Assembly (NCBI GenBank): GCA_958451615.1
Contig: CAUDQR010000002.1
Location: 1 to 64,000, forward strand
Length of the DNA: 64,000 nucleotides
Reading direction: 5' to 3'
Source of the DNA: an uncultured Collinsella sp.
GTDB taxonomy: Bacteria > Actinomycetota > Coriobacteriia > Coriobacteriales > Coriobacteriaceae
Positions 54,561-63,775 of the stretch are shown piece by piece. A model generated the notes under the pieces. It made no database searches and had not been told where the DNA came from. It saw only the letters and a program-made list of their open reading frames with translations. The translations under genes and the position numbers were made by a program. Each line of letters opens with the position of its first letter. Positions within the stretch are counted from its first letter, which is position 1.

Positions 54561-55124
54561 ATGGTTCCATTGCAGCATTCCGCGTTGAGGGGCGCTTTTG
54601 AGTGGGTCGCGGTCATCGCGATCGCGCTCGTGGCCACCTTCCTGATCCGCACCTTTGTGGTCGAGCCCTTTGTGGTGCCCACCGGCTCCATGGAGGACAC
54701 GATCGAGATTGGCGACCAGATCCTGGCACAAAAGGTGAGCCTCGAGCTCGGTCAGCCCGTCAAACAGGGTGATATCGTGGTGTTCCACAACCCCGATGCC
54801 ACTTCCGAGCATGATGTTCTTGTCAAGCGTGTTATTGCCACGGCCGGCCAGACGGTCGACCTGCAGGACGGCAAGGTGGTCGTTGACGGCCAAGCGCTCG
54901 ACGAGGACTATACGACGGGCATGAGCTGGCCGCTTTCGGTCCAAGCGCCTGGCGCCCAGGTGAGTTATCCCTACATCGTTCCCGACGGGTGCGTGTGGGT
55001 GATGGGCGACAACCGCGAAAACTCTGCCGACTCGCGCTACTTTGGTCCCGTCGATCGCTCTGATTTGATCGCTGTGGCGCTTGTGCGCTACTGGCCGCTC
55101 AACCGCATCGGCGCTATCGACTAA
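54561..55124 (+). CDS. lepB: Signal peptidase I
   Basis: 187 residues. One N-terminal helix (about 12-32) leads to PTGSMEDTIEIGD with nucleophile S43 and DVLVKRVIATAGQ with general base K89; VMGDNRENSADSRYFGPV is the third box. It cleaves signal peptides outside the membrane. ATG 54561 follows GAGGAG, which lies within the end of trmD; a GTG at 54555 overlapping trmD is less likely. Confidence 0.95.
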   Translation: MVPLQHSALRGAFEWVAVIAIALVATFLIRTFVVEPFVVPTGSMEDTIEIGDQILAQKVSLELGQPVKQGDIVVFHNPDATSEHDVLVKRVIATAGQTVDLQDGKVVVDGQALDEDYTTGMSWPLSVQAPGAQVSYPYIVPDGCVWVMGDNRENSADSRYFGPVDRSDLIAVALVRYWPLNRIGAID

Positions 55125-55183
55125 AAACCGCTATAGTACAGTACCTAACCGTGTAATCGTTTCGACGAGGGGATATTAGAGGC

Positions 55184-56095
55184 ATGAACGCTTCATCGCT
55201 TTCCTTCCAAGACATCATCCTGCGCCTCCAGCAGTACTGGGGCGAGCAGGGCTGCGTCATTATGCAGCCCTATGACTCCGAGGTCGGTGCCGGTACCTTC
55301 CATACCGCGACCACGCTGCGCTCGCTCGGTCCCGCCGAATGGCGCACCTGCTATGCGCAGCCCTGCCGCCGTCCCGCCGACGGCCGCTACGGCGAGAACC
55401 CTAACCGCATGCAGCACTACTATCAGTTCCAGGTGCTCATTAAGCCCTCTCCGGTTAATGCTCAGGAGCTTTACCTGGGGTCTCTTGCTGCCATTGGTCT
55501 GGACCCCAACGACCATGACGTCCGCTTTGTCGAGGACGACTGGGAGAGCCCGACCCTGGGCGCCTGGGGCCTTGGCTGGGAGGTCTGGCTCAACGGCATG
55601 GAGGTCACGCAGTTTACGTACTTCCAGCAGGTGGGCGGTATCGAGGTCGACCCCGTGCCCGTCGAGATTACCTATGGCCTGGAGCGTATCGCCATGTACG
55701 CCCAGGGCGTCAACTCGGTCTACGATCTGGTGTGGAGCTACCTGCCCGATGGCACGCCCATGACCTACGGCGACGTGTTCCTCGAGAACGAGCGCGAGTT
55801 CAGTGCCTATAACTTTGAGGTCGCCAACGTCGAGATGATGCGTCAGAAGTTTGACGACTACGAGGCCGAGTGCCATTCCTGCCTGGAGCGCAAGCTGCCG
55901 TTGCCGGCGTACGACTGTGTCATGAAGTGCAGCCACGCCTTCAACCTGCTCGATGCCCGCGGCGCCTTGTCCGCGGTCGAGCGTGCCAACTACATCCTGC
56001 GCGTCCGCGCCGTCGCCAAGGCGTGCTGCGAGGCCTACATGGCCGAGGTCGCCGGAGTCAACGAGAATGCCGACCAGGAAGGCGAGGTGGCGTAA
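55184..56095 (+). CDS. glyQ: Glycyl-tRNA synthetase alpha subunit
   Basis: 303 residues. [51 protein letters not shown] and [22 protein letters not shown] are GlyQ signatures, with the class II catalytic site in this subunit. It pairs with GlyS, encoded three bases downstream, in a tetramer that charges tRNA-Gly. A TATAGT-like -10 box about 50 bases upstream suggests its own promoter, weakly supported. Confidence 0.97.
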   Translation: MNASSLSFQDIILRLQQYWGEQGCVIMQPYDSEVGAGTFHTATTLRSLGPAEWRTCYAQPCRRPADGRYGENPNRMQHYYQFQVLIKPSPVNAQELYLGSLAAIGLDPNDHDVRFVEDDWESPTLGAWGLGWEVWLNGMEVTQFTYFQQVGGIEVDPVPVEITYGLERIAMYAQGVNSVYDLVWSYLPDGTPMTYGDVFLENEREFSAYNFEVANVEMMRQKFDDYEAECHSCLERKLPLPAYDCVMKCSHAFNLLDARGALSAVERANYILRVRAVAKACCEAYMAEVAGVNENADQEGEVA

Positions 56096-56098
56096 GCC

Positions 56099-58195
56099 AT
56101 GGCAGACGCTAAGGATTTCCTGTTTGAGATCGGTACGGAGGAAATGCCCTCTGCACCGCTGAACAATGCCGTCAAGCAGCTTGGTACCATGATCGCCAAG
56201 GGTCTCGACGAGGCCGGTCTGGCCCACGGCGAGGTCCGCGTGATCTCGAGCCCGCGTCGCCTGGCTGCGCTCGTTGCCGACGTTGCCACCGCGACCGATG
56301 AGGTTCACGAGGTCAAGCGCGGTCCCGCGGCAAACATTGCCTTCGACGCTGACGGTAACGCCACCAAGGCCGCCCAGGGCTTCGCCCGCAAGTGCGGTGT
56401 GGCTGCCGAGGACCTGGTCCGTCGTGAGGATACCGACGGTCGCGAGTATGTCTTTGCCGAGAAGAACATTCCCTCCGCACCGGCAACCCCGATCCTGACG
56501 GCCCTGTGCGAGAAGACCATTGCCGGCCTGCAGTGGCCCAACTACCGCTCCCAGCGCTGGGGCCACGAGCACGCGACGTTCGTGCGTCCGGTCCGCTGGA
56601 TTTGCTGCCTTCTGGGCGAGGATGTTGTGCCCGTGTCGTTTGCCGACGTGACGAGCGGCAACACCACGCGCGGCCATCGCGTGCTCGGCCCCGGTGACCA
56701 CGTTGTCGCCAGCCCCGCCGCCTACGAGCAGGTACTCGAGGATGCCGGCGTGCTCTCTGCAGAGCGCCGTCGCGAGGCGATTCTCGCTGGTATCGCCGAG
56801 GTCGAGGCTGCCCGTCCCGGCTGCCATGTCGATACCCCCAAGAAGGTCTTTGAGGAGGTCATTAACCTCTGCGAGTGGCCGACGGTGCTCGTCGGTACTT
56901 TCGACGAGGAGTTCCTCAAGGTCCCGCACGAGATTATCTGCGAGTCCATGCTCACCAACCAGCGCTACTTCCCGATCTATGACGGCGAGGGCAAGCTCAC
57001 GCGTGAGTTCGTGGTCGTTTCCAACAGCAAACCCGAGAATGCCGAGCGCGTGATCGACGGCAACGAGCGCGTCGTGCGCGCCCGTCTGGACGACGCTAAG
57101 TTCTTCTACGAGGAGGACCTGAAGATCTCCCTCGACGAGTTCCGTGAGCGTCTGTCCAAGGTTGCCTTCCAGGAGAAGCTCGGTAGCGTGCTCGCCAAGT
57201 CCGAGCGCATCGAGCAGCTCGCGCTCGCTATCGCCCGCGAGGCTCACCTGGGCGCCCATCTTGCCGCCGACGCTGCTCGCGCCGCACACCTGTGCAAGGC
57301 AGACCTGGTGTCCAACGCCGTCGTCGAGTTCACGAGCCAGCAGGGCGTGATGGGCGGTTATTACGCGACCGCGATGGGGGAGAACGACGAGGTCGCCCAT
57401 GCTATTTGCGATCACTATCGTCCCCGTTTTGCCGGTGACGAGCTGCCCGAGGGCACCGCTGGCTGCATCGTGGCCTGCGCCGACAAGCTCGATACCATCG
57501 CCGGTATCTTTGCCATCGGCGAGCCCCCGACCGGCTCCTCCGACCCCTACGCGCTGCGTCGTGCCGCTATCGGCATTATCAACATCCTGCGCGACCGTCT
57601 GCCGATCGACCCCATGTCGCTCATCGACTTTGCCCTCGAACTCTACAGTGAGCAGGGCATTGAGTTCGACGCCGCCGAGGTCGCCCAGCAGGTTCGTGAC
57701 TTCTTCCATGGCCGCCTGGTGAGCATGGCCCGCGACGAAAAGATTCCGGCCGATACCGTCGCCGCCGTCTCCGCGGTGCACATCATCGCCCCGTCCGTCT
57801 TCTTCGCCCGCTGCGCCGCCCTCGACGAGGCCCGCAAGAACGACGCTGAGACGTTCGACAACCTGGCGACCGCCTATGCCCGCGCCGCGCATATCTCCAA
57901 GCCCGAGCTGGGTGCGGAGTATGACCGCAGCCTGATGGGCGAGGTCGAGCTCGCGCTCGCCGACGCCTCCGAGGCTGCTCAGACCGCCGTCGATGCCGCC
58001 CTTGCTGCCGAGGACTACCCGGCCGCATTTGCCGCGCTTGCCGCTCTGCGTGCCCCCATCGACCGCTTCTTCGACGAGGTTATGGTCATGGACAAGGACG
58101 AGCAGCTTCGCGATAATCGCCTTAAGCTGCTCAACCGCTTTGAGGCCGTGTTCTCCGGCATTGCCAACATCGGTGAGCTTGCCCGCAAAAAGTAA
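56099..58195 (+). CDS. glyS: Glycyl-tRNA synthetase beta subunit
   Basis: 698 residues. DFLFEIGTEEMPSAPLNNAVKQL begins the protein as in other GlyS; RSQRWGHEHATFVRPVRWI, NQRYFPIYDGEGKL, LDDAKFFYEEDLKISLD and the late TGSSDPYALRRAAIGIINIL are ordered family motifs. The C-terminal DALR-like anticodon domain holds VMVMDKDEQLRDNRLKLLN. It binds tRNA-Gly for GlyQ. Length is normal. It is cotranscribed with glyQ. Confidence 0.97.
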   Translation: MADAKDFLFEIGTEEMPSAPLNNAVKQLGTMIAKGLDEAGLAHGEVRVISSPRRLAALVADVATATDEVHEVKRGPAANIAFDADGNATKAAQGFARKCGVAAEDLVRREDTDGREYVFAEKNIPSAPATPILTALCEKTIAGLQWPNYRSQRWGHEHATFVRPVRWICCLLGEDVVPVSFADVTSGNTTRGHRVLGPGDHVVASPAAYEQVLEDAGVLSAERRREAILAGIAEVEAARPGCHVDTPKKVFEEVINLCEWPTVLVGTFDEEFLKVPHEIICESMLTNQRYFPIYDGEGKLTREFVVVSNSKPENAERVIDGNERVVRARLDDAKFFYEEDLKISLDEFRERLSKVAFQEKLGSVLAKSERIEQLALAIAREAHLGAHLAADAARAAHLCKADLVSNAVVEFTSQQGVMGGYYATAMGENDEVAHAICDHYRPRFAGDELPEGTAGCIVACADKLDTIAGIFAIGEPPTGSSDPYALRRAAIGIINILRDRLPIDPMSLIDFALELYSEQGIEFDAAEVAQQVRDFFHGRLVSMARDEKIPADTVAAVSAVHIIAPSVFFARCAALDEARKNDAETFDNLATAYARAAHISKPELGAEYDRSLMGEVELALADASEAAQTAVDAALAAEDYPAAFAALAALRAPIDRFFDEVMVMDKDEQLRDNRLKLLNRFEAVFSGIANIGELARKK

Positions 58196-58229
58196 GCCAG
58201 CCTGCGCATAAGCGCAAAAGGAGCCCCGC

Positions 58230-59105
58230 ATGGATTGCCCGGTCACCGCTCGTCCCACCGTTATCGTTATCTCCGACTCGCTCGGCGATACCGCTTGTGA
58301 GGTGGTGCTTGCGGCGTCCGGGCAATTTGATGAAGGGGCTTTTCGCGTTTTGCGCCTGCCCAAGGTGACCTCCGTGGAGCAGGTCAAGTCATTTGTGGGG
58401 CCGCGCGTCGATGCCGACCATCGCGATATCGCCGTGTTCCATACCATTGTCGATCCGGCGCTTCGCGCCCGCGTGCTCGATTACCTGGGTATGCTGCATA
58501 TCCGTTCGGTCGACCTGATCGGCCCGACGCTTGCCGTGCTGTCGTCGCTCATCGGTGTGCCGCCCAAGTGCGTTGCGGGCGTGATTCACAAGACCGATGA
58601 CCGCTATTTCCATCGTATCGAGGCCATGGAGTATTTCGTTGAGCACGATGACGGTCGTGGTTGCGACGATCTGTCGGGTGCCGATATCGTGCTGCTGGGT
58701 GCGTCGCGTACATCCAAGACGCCGCTGTCGATGTATTTAGCCTATCAGGGCTACAAGGTCGCCAATGTCCCACTGGCGCATGGCATGGAGCCGCCCAAGT
58801 CGATTTACGAGGTTGACCCGATGCACCTGTTCGGCCTGATTTCGACCGTCGATGTGATTTCCGAAATTCGCGATAGCCGCTTGGGCGATGACTACGCCCG
58901 TGCCGTTGCCGGCTCCTATGCCGAGCCCGAGAGTGTGCGCAGCGAGCTTGAGGAAGCCCGTGCCCTCATGAAGCGCCTAGGCTGCTTTGTGGTGCGTACC
59001 GATGGCAAGGCCATCGAGGAAAGCGCTGCCGAGATCATTAGCCACTTGGAGGAAATCCAAGATGCCCGTGCCCGCCGCGCCGCCCGCCGAGCCCAGCAAA
59101 GCTAG
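58230..59105 (+). CDS. ppsR: Pyruvate, phosphate dikinase regulatory protein (PpsR/PDRP, DUF299)
   Basis: 291 residues. VIVISDSLGDTACEVVLAA, the DUF299 start, and the P-loop-like GASRTSKTPLSMYLA (about 157-171), followed by YKVANVPLAHGMEPPKSIYEVDP, identify this bifunctional kinase/pyrophosphorylase. It switches PPDK off by ADP-dependent threonine phosphorylation and on by phosphate. Its target ppdK is the next gene, on the same strand about 300 bases away. RBS AAAAGGAG precedes the ATG. Confidence 0.95.
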   Translation: MDCPVTARPTVIVISDSLGDTACEVVLAASGQFDEGAFRVLRLPKVTSVEQVKSFVGPRVDADHRDIAVFHTIVDPALRARVLDYLGMLHIRSVDLIGPTLAVLSSLIGVPPKCVAGVIHKTDDRYFHRIEAMEYFVEHDDGRGCDDLSGADIVLLGASRTSKTPLSMYLAYQGYKVANVPLAHGMEPPKSIYEVDPMHLFGLISTVDVISEIRDSRLGDDYARAVAGSYAEPESVRSELEEARALMKRLGCFVVRTDGKAIEESAAEIISHLEEIQDARARRAARRAQQS

Positions 59106-59402
59106 CTTATTGGGGTAGCTAAAAATGCCCGTCTCTAAAAGACTACCTAAAAATAATGCACGATATTGGTAAAGCGATTTAGCAATAAACTAGCATTTGA
59201 CCTGCAAGCATCTTGCATTGGTATCTTCATAAGGTAACCAACTTTACCTACCGTTTACCGCCATATTTACCACGTTTACCAACCCCCGCGCCCTCTGCGC
59301 AAGCCCGCCCAAAACCCGCCGTATAGTACCCTCACGGCTCGCATTCGGCGGGTCGATTCGTTACCACGGTCGTGCGCGTAAGTGCATGGAAGGGGAAGTA
59401 TC
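59106..59402 (+). promoter_or_regulatory. Regulatory gap before ppdK with four TTTACC repeats
   Basis: About 297 bases without a gene. TTTACC occurs at 59243, 59254, 59266 and 59275, roughly one helical turn apart; GGTAAC (59233) and GGTAAA (59168) are further inverted copies. A TATAGT box at 59322-59327 would put the repeats about 54-91 bases upstream of the start of transcription, an activator-like position; the -35 region is poor. A small palindrome TGCAAG-CAT-CTTGCA lies near 59208. No clear terminator for ppsR is seen. Confidence 0.5.
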
Positions 59403-62153
59403 GTGAGCGATTGCAAGAGGGTTTACCGTTTTGGAACCGACGCCCAGGGCACCTGTGTCACTGAGGGCGACAAATCCATGAACTTCGTGCTTGGCGGCAA
59501 AGGCGCAAACCTTGCCGAGATGAGCCGCATCGGTCTGCCGGTTCCCGGTGGCTTTACCATTACCTGCCAGACTTGCGTCGAGTACTCCGGTGCCGGCAAT
59601 GTGTGGCCCGAGGGCGCACTCGATGAGATCGTTGCCGCCGAGGCGGACCTCGAGGCCCGTTGCGGCAAGAAACTCGGCGATGCCTCCGATCCGCTGCTCG
59701 TGTCGGTTCGCTCGGGCGCTCCGTTCTCCATGCCCGGCATGATGGACACGGTCCTCAACCTGGGCCTCAACGACGATTCCGTCCGGGGCCTTATCGCCCA
59801 GACGCAAAACCCGCGTTTTGCCTGGGACAGCTACCGTCGCTTTATCCAGATGTTCTCCAACGTCGTCATGGGCGTCGACGCCGACCTATTCGAGAACGCC
59901 CTGACCCAGGCCCGCCTGGTCGCCGGCGTTCGTGTCGATTCCGAGCTTTCGGCCGAGGACCTGCAGGAGCTCGTCGAGACCTTTAAGGGCATCTTCTCCG
60001 AGAACGTCGAGGCGACCCTGTATCCCGAGCTCGAGGTCGCCGACGGTAAGCCCGTTTTCCCGCACGATCCGGAGCTCCAGCTGCGCCTTGCCATCCAGGC
60101 CGTCTTTGGCAGCTGGATGAACGAGCGCGCCTGCATCTACCGCAAGCAGCACGGCATTTCCGACGAGCTCGGCACCGCCGTCAACGTCCAGGCCATGGCC
60201 TTTGGCAACAAGGGCGAGACCTCTGCGACCGGCGTCGCCTTTACGCGCAACCCGGCCGACGGCACCAAGGAGTTCTATGGCGACTTTTTGGTGAATGCCC
60301 AGGGCGAGGACGTCGTCGCCGGCATCCGAAACACCGAGCCCATCGCCGACCTCAAGACCACCTCGGGCCTCGAGTCCGCAGGCGAGGAGCTCGAGCGCGT
60401 GTTCCTGACGCTCGAGGATCATTACCGCGATATGTGCGATATCGAGTTTACCATCGAGCAGGGCAAGCTCTGGATGCTCCAGACCCGCGTGGGCAAGCGC
60501 ACCGCCACTGCCGCCCTGCGCATTGCTATCGAAATGGTCGAGGAGGGCCTGATCACCCGCGAGGAGGCTGTGAGCCGCATCGATCCCGCGCAGCTCGACC
60601 AGCTCCTGCACCCGCAGTTCGACGCCTCCAAGAAGTACGAGGCCCTGGCCAGCGGCCTTAACGCCAGCCCTGGTGCCGCCGTGGGCGAGGTCGTGTTCTC
60701 GAGTGATGACGCCGTCGCGCGTTCCGCCGAGGGCCACAAGGTCATTCTGGTCCGCTGGGAGACCAACCCCGACGACCTGAAGGGCATGGTCGCCGCCGAG
60801 GGCATCCTGACCAGCCACGGTGGCAAGACGAGCCATGCCGCCGTTATCGCCCGCGGCATGGGTACGCCCTGCGTTTGCGGCGTTGAGCGCTTCCACATTG
60901 ACGCGGCAGAGAAGGTCGTGCGCATCGAGGGCAGCGACCGCGTGCTGCGCGAGGGCGATGTCATCTCCATCGACGGCACCCAGGGTATCGTCGTCGACGG
61001 CGCGGTCGACCTGGTCTCTGCAGAGCTCACCGGCGACCTGGACACCATCCTGTCTTGGGCTGATGAGATCCGTTTGGACGAGACCTGCGGCCACGCCAAC
61101 CACGTGCGCGTTAACGCCGACAACCCCGAGGATGCTGCACTCGCGCTCGAGTTTGGCGCCGAGGCCATCGGTCTGTGCCGCACCGAGCACATGTTCCTGG
61201 GCGATCGCAAGAACATCATCCAGAGCTTTATCCTGTCTGACGATGAGGCCGTGAAGCAGCAGGCCCTGGCCGACCTGCTCAAGGTTCAGACCGAGGACTT
61301 CCTGGCGATGTTCAAGACCATGTCCGGTCGCGATGTGGTCGTCCGCCTGCTCGATCCGCCGCTTCATGAGTTCCTGGATAATCCTCGCGAGCTCGAGGTC
61401 GCCATCACCAAGAAGGAGGCCGCCGGCGCTCCCGAGGAGGAGCTCGCTGCCCTGCGCGCCCGCCTGCGTCGCATTGACGGCATGGTCGAGTCCAACCCCA
61501 TGCTGGGCTTGCGCGGCGTGCGCCTGTCCGTCGTCTTTGGCGATCTGCCGCTCATGCAGGTTCGCGCCGTCGCCACGGCCGCTGCCCGCCTTATCAAGGA
61601 GGGTGTCGACCCGCGCCCCGAGATCATGGTTCCGCTCGTTTCCATCACGGCCGAGCATGTCCAGACCCGCGAGGTTATCGAGCGCGTGATCGCCGAGGTT
61701 TCCGCCGAGGAAGGCGTCGAGCTCAATATTCCCGTGGGCACGATGCTCGAGCTGCCGCGTGCCTGCATGGTCGCTGACGAGATCGCCCATCATGCCGACT
61801 TCTTCTGCTTTGGCACCAACGACCTCACCCAGACGACCTTTGGCTTCTCGCGCGATGACGCCGAGGCCAAGTTCATCCCGCTGTACATGCATAAAAAGAT
61901 TCTGAAAGACAACCCCTTCGAGACCATCGACGCGGCGGTGCTGGAGCTCGTGCGCTTGGCCGTCGAGAAGGGCCGCGCCACCAATCCCGACATGCACTTT
62001 GGCGTGTGCGGCGAGCACGGCGGCGACCCCAAGTCCATCAAGGGCCTGTTTAACGTGGCCGACGTGGACTACGTGTCCTGCTCGCCCTATCGCGTGCCCC
62101 TCGCGCGCCTGGCTGCCGCTCAGGCCAAGCTCGAGGCCAAGCGTTCCGCCTAA
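59403..62153 (+). CDS. ppdK: Pyruvate, phosphate dikinase
   Basis: 916 residues, slightly longer than the usual 870-890. The nucleotide-binding part starts VYRFGTDAQG and NFVLGGKGANLAEM; SHGGKTSHAAVIARGMGTPCVCG contains the catalytic H478, with the Thr two residues before it as the regulatory site; the C-terminal PEP barrel has GLCRTEHMFL, IMVPLVSI and VCGEHGGDP with C869. It interconverts PEP and pyruvate with ATP/AMP and pyrophosphate. GTG 59403 follows AGGGGAAG. Upstream ppsR encodes its regulator. In anaerobes it often works in the glycolytic direction, making ATP from PEP and pyrophosphate. Confidence 0.96.
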   Translation: MSDCKRVYRFGTDAQGTCVTEGDKSMNFVLGGKGANLAEMSRIGLPVPGGFTITCQTCVEYSGAGNVWPEGALDEIVAAEADLEARCGKKLGDASDPLLVSVRSGAPFSMPGMMDTVLNLGLNDDSVRGLIAQTQNPRFAWDSYRRFIQMFSNVVMGVDADLFENALTQARLVAGVRVDSELSAEDLQELVETFKGIFSENVEATLYPELEVADGKPVFPHDPELQLRLAIQAVFGSWMNERACIYRKQHGISDELGTAVNVQAMAFGNKGETSATGVAFTRNPADGTKEFYGDFLVNAQGEDVVAGIRNTEPIADLKTTSGLESAGEELERVFLTLEDHYRDMCDIEFTIEQGKLWMLQTRVGKRTATAALRIAIEMVEEGLITREEAVSRIDPAQLDQLLHPQFDASKKYEALASGLNASPGAAVGEVVFSSDDAVARSAEGHKVILVRWETNPDDLKGMVAAEGILTSHGGKTSHAAVIARGMGTPCVCGVERFHIDAAEKVVRIEGSDRVLREGDVISIDGTQGIVVDGAVDLVSAELTGDLDTILSWADEIRLDETCGHANHVRVNADNPEDAALALEFGAEAIGLCRTEHMFLGDRKNIIQSFILSDDEAVKQQALADLLKVQTEDFLAMFKTMSGRDVVVRLLDPPLHEFLDNPRELEVAITKKEAAGAPEEELAALRARLRRIDGMVESNPMLGLRGVRLSVVFGDLPLMQVRAVATAAARLIKEGVDPRPEIMVPLVSITAEHVQTREVIERVIAEVSAEEGVELNIPVGTMLELPRACMVADEIAHHADFFCFGTNDLTQTTFGFSRDDAEAKFIPLYMHKKILKDNPFETIDAAVLELVRLAVEKGRATNPDMHFGVCGEHGGDPKSIKGLFNVADVDYVSCSPYRVPLARLAAAQAKLEAKRSA

Positions 62154-62191
62154 CGTTTTGGGTTTAGACGCCTAGCGTAGCCCCCTTCATG

Positions 62192-62221
62192 CCGCCCGTC
62201 TCATTCTTGAGACGGGCGGTT
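62192..62221 (+). terminator. Hairpin after ppdK
   Basis: CCGCCCGTCTCA and TGAGACGGGCGG form a perfect 12-bp stem with a TTCT loop. The following T-run is short (TTATC). Confidence 0.75.
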
Positions 62222-62265
62222 ATCATGTGCGGGTTTTGTCTTTTTGTCTGCGTGAAAAAATGTTC

Positions 62266-62293
62266 TTGCAGCAGAAACCCGCGCGTGTATACT
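62266..62293 (+). promoter_or_regulatory. Promoter of rplS
   Basis: TTGCAG and TATACT with a 16-base spacer. The resulting leader of about 60 bases contains a 6-bp hairpin (GTGCCG/CGGCAC, 62315-62338) that may be a regulatory leader element. Confidence 0.65.
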
Positions 62294-62362
62294 CGAATAC
62301 GTTTGTTCAACTACGTGCCGGCCAAGGTGGTACGGCACCTCTAGAAGAGTAAGGAATTGCAC

Positions 62363-62704
62363 ATGGATTACATCCGCGCAATCGAGCGTCAGCAGATCCG
62401 CGAGGACATTCCTCAGGTTCGCGTCGCCGACAACGTCAAGGTTCACTACCGCATTAAGGAAGGCGACCGCGAGCGCATTCAGGTCTTCCAGGGCGACGTC
62501 ATCCGCATGGCCGGCGCCGGTGCCCGCGAGACCTTCACCGTCCGCAAGATGTCCTTCGGTGTCGGTGTTGAGCGTACCTTCCCGCTTCACAGCCCCAAGA
62601 TCGCCAAGCTCGAGGTCGTTCGTCATGGTCGCGTCCGTCGCGCCAAGCTGTACTACCTCCGCGACAAGGTGGGCAAGGCTGCTCGCATCCCCGAGAAGCG
62701 CTAA
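62363..62704 (+). CDS. rplS: 50S ribosomal protein L19
   Basis: 113 residues. [27 protein letters not shown] and [36 protein letters not shown] are L19 signatures. ATG 62363 follows TAAGGA. In most bacteria rplS follows trmD; here glyQ-glyS, ppsR and ppdK lie between. It has its own promoter and a following terminator. Confidence 0.97.
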   Translation: MDYIRAIERQQIREDIPQVRVADNVKVHYRIKEGDRERIQVFQGDVIRMAGAGARETFTVRKMSFGVGVERTFPLHSPKIAKLEVVRHGRVRRAKLYYLRDKVGKAARIPEKR

Positions 62705-62738
62705 GAAGATCGCAGCGTCTGTCCACTCGTTTGGACAC

Positions 62739-62769
62739 AAGGGTCACCTTCGGGTGGCCCTTCTTTTTA
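62739..62769 (+). terminator. Intrinsic terminator after rplS
   Basis: AAGGGTCACC and GGTGGCCCTT (one T-G) form a 10-bp stem with a TTCG tetraloop, followed by CTTTTTAT. Confidence 0.88.
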
Positions 62770-62797
62770 TCTGATTTGCATGCAAGGAGGGCCTGGT

Positions 62798-63586
62798 ATG
62801 GCCAATATGACGAGCTCGGTTTCGGCATCGCAGGTTGCCGGTGAGTTGGCGAGCGCTACGTTTGAGGAGATCCCCGCCCTCGTGGAGCATTATCGCGAGG
62901 ACCCGCGCCAGCAGGTGATCAAGGCTTGCGAGCGTGCTCTTAAGCGCCATGCCAAGGAACTTGCCGAGCGCGAGCGCGTCAATGACATGTACGAGCTTAT
63001 GCATGAGCTTGGCGGCGATGGGGTAGTCGTTGGTGTCGACGAGGTGGGTCGCGGATCGGTGGCCGGTCCTTTGACGGTATGCGCCGTCTGCCTTCCTATG
63101 GAGCCGCGCGTCTGGGGCATCAACGATTCCAAAAAGCTCACGCCGGCGCGCCGCGAGTTGCTCTCAGTGAAGATTGCCGAGGTGGCGACGGCAATTGGTT
63201 TTTGGCATATCGCGCCTAAGGATATCGATGAGATGGGCATGGCCCGCGCCATTCGAGCCGCTGTCGCGGGCGCCGTGGCCGATACGGGGCTCGAGCCCGA
63301 TTGCGTGCTTATGGACGGTAACCCCTTGGGCGCCGTTCCCAACGAGCGCGATGTGGTGAAGGGCGATGCCAAGATCGCCTGTATCGCCGCGGCGTCCATC
63401 ATGGCCAAGGTCACGCGTGATGAGATGATGGTCGAGTACGATGCCGAGTATCCCGAGTACCATTTGGCCGAATCGAAAGGCTACGCAAGCCCCGAGCACA
63501 TCGAGGCCATTCGCAAACATGGACTTTGTCCACTGCACCGCATGAGCTTTTGCGGAAACTTTCTGCAGACTGAGCGCCTTTTCTAG
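62798..63586 (+). CDS. rnhB: Ribonuclease HII
   Basis: 262 residues. GVDEVGRGSVAGPLTVCAV contains the metal-binding D81-E82 pair; LMDGNPLGAVPN and KGDAKIACIAAASIMAKVTRD hold the other acidic residues; FCGNFLQTERLF closes the protein. It removes RNA from DNA hybrids and single ribonucleotides. An extra 75-residue N-terminal helical domain is present, as in B. subtilis RnhB. ATG 62798 follows AAGGAGGG. It is followed by a terminator, then yraN. Confidence 0.95.
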   Translation: MANMTSSVSASQVAGELASATFEEIPALVEHYREDPRQQVIKACERALKRHAKELAERERVNDMYELMHELGGDGVVVGVDEVGRGSVAGPLTVCAVCLPMEPRVWGINDSKKLTPARRELLSVKIAEVATAIGFWHIAPKDIDEMGMARAIRAAVAGAVADTGLEPDCVLMDGNPLGAVPNERDVVKGDAKIACIAAASIMAKVTRDEMMVEYDAEYPEYHLAESKGYASPEHIEAIRKHGLCPLHRMSFCGNFLQTERLF

Positions 63587-63635
63587 GTCAATTGTGGAGA
63601 CAGGGACCTCAGGGGTTTTATAAACCTGCTGGTAG

Positions 63636-63677
63636 CGGGCCGTATGCAACAGCATTGCTGCGTACGGCCCGTTTTTT
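63636..63677 (+). terminator. Intrinsic terminator after rnhB
   Basis: CGGGCCGTA and TACGGCCCG form a 9-bp stem (63636-63644 with 63663-63671) with further internal pairing, followed by six T residues. Confidence 0.92.
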
Positions 63678-63775
63678 GACGGCATTTGGTCAGCTTTTGG
63701 TTTGCTTCCGGTACTTACCCGCATGAAAGGTGCCCTCATCATCGGGGCAATGCAGTGTGCGGGAAAGGAGACCCC

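Noticed and set aside
55193..58447. A frame of over 1000 codons on the minus strand
   Set aside because: It is antisense to glyQ and glyS, which carry full family motifs; GC-rich codon use leaves the opposite strand open.
59886..62018. A frame of about 710 codons on the minus strand
   Set aside because: Antisense to ppdK, whose catalytic motifs are all present.
62315..62340. T-box-like GGTGGTACGGC string upstream of rplS
   Set aside because: It differs from the T-box core and lies in the arm of a simple hairpin in a ribosomal protein leader with no specifier stem.
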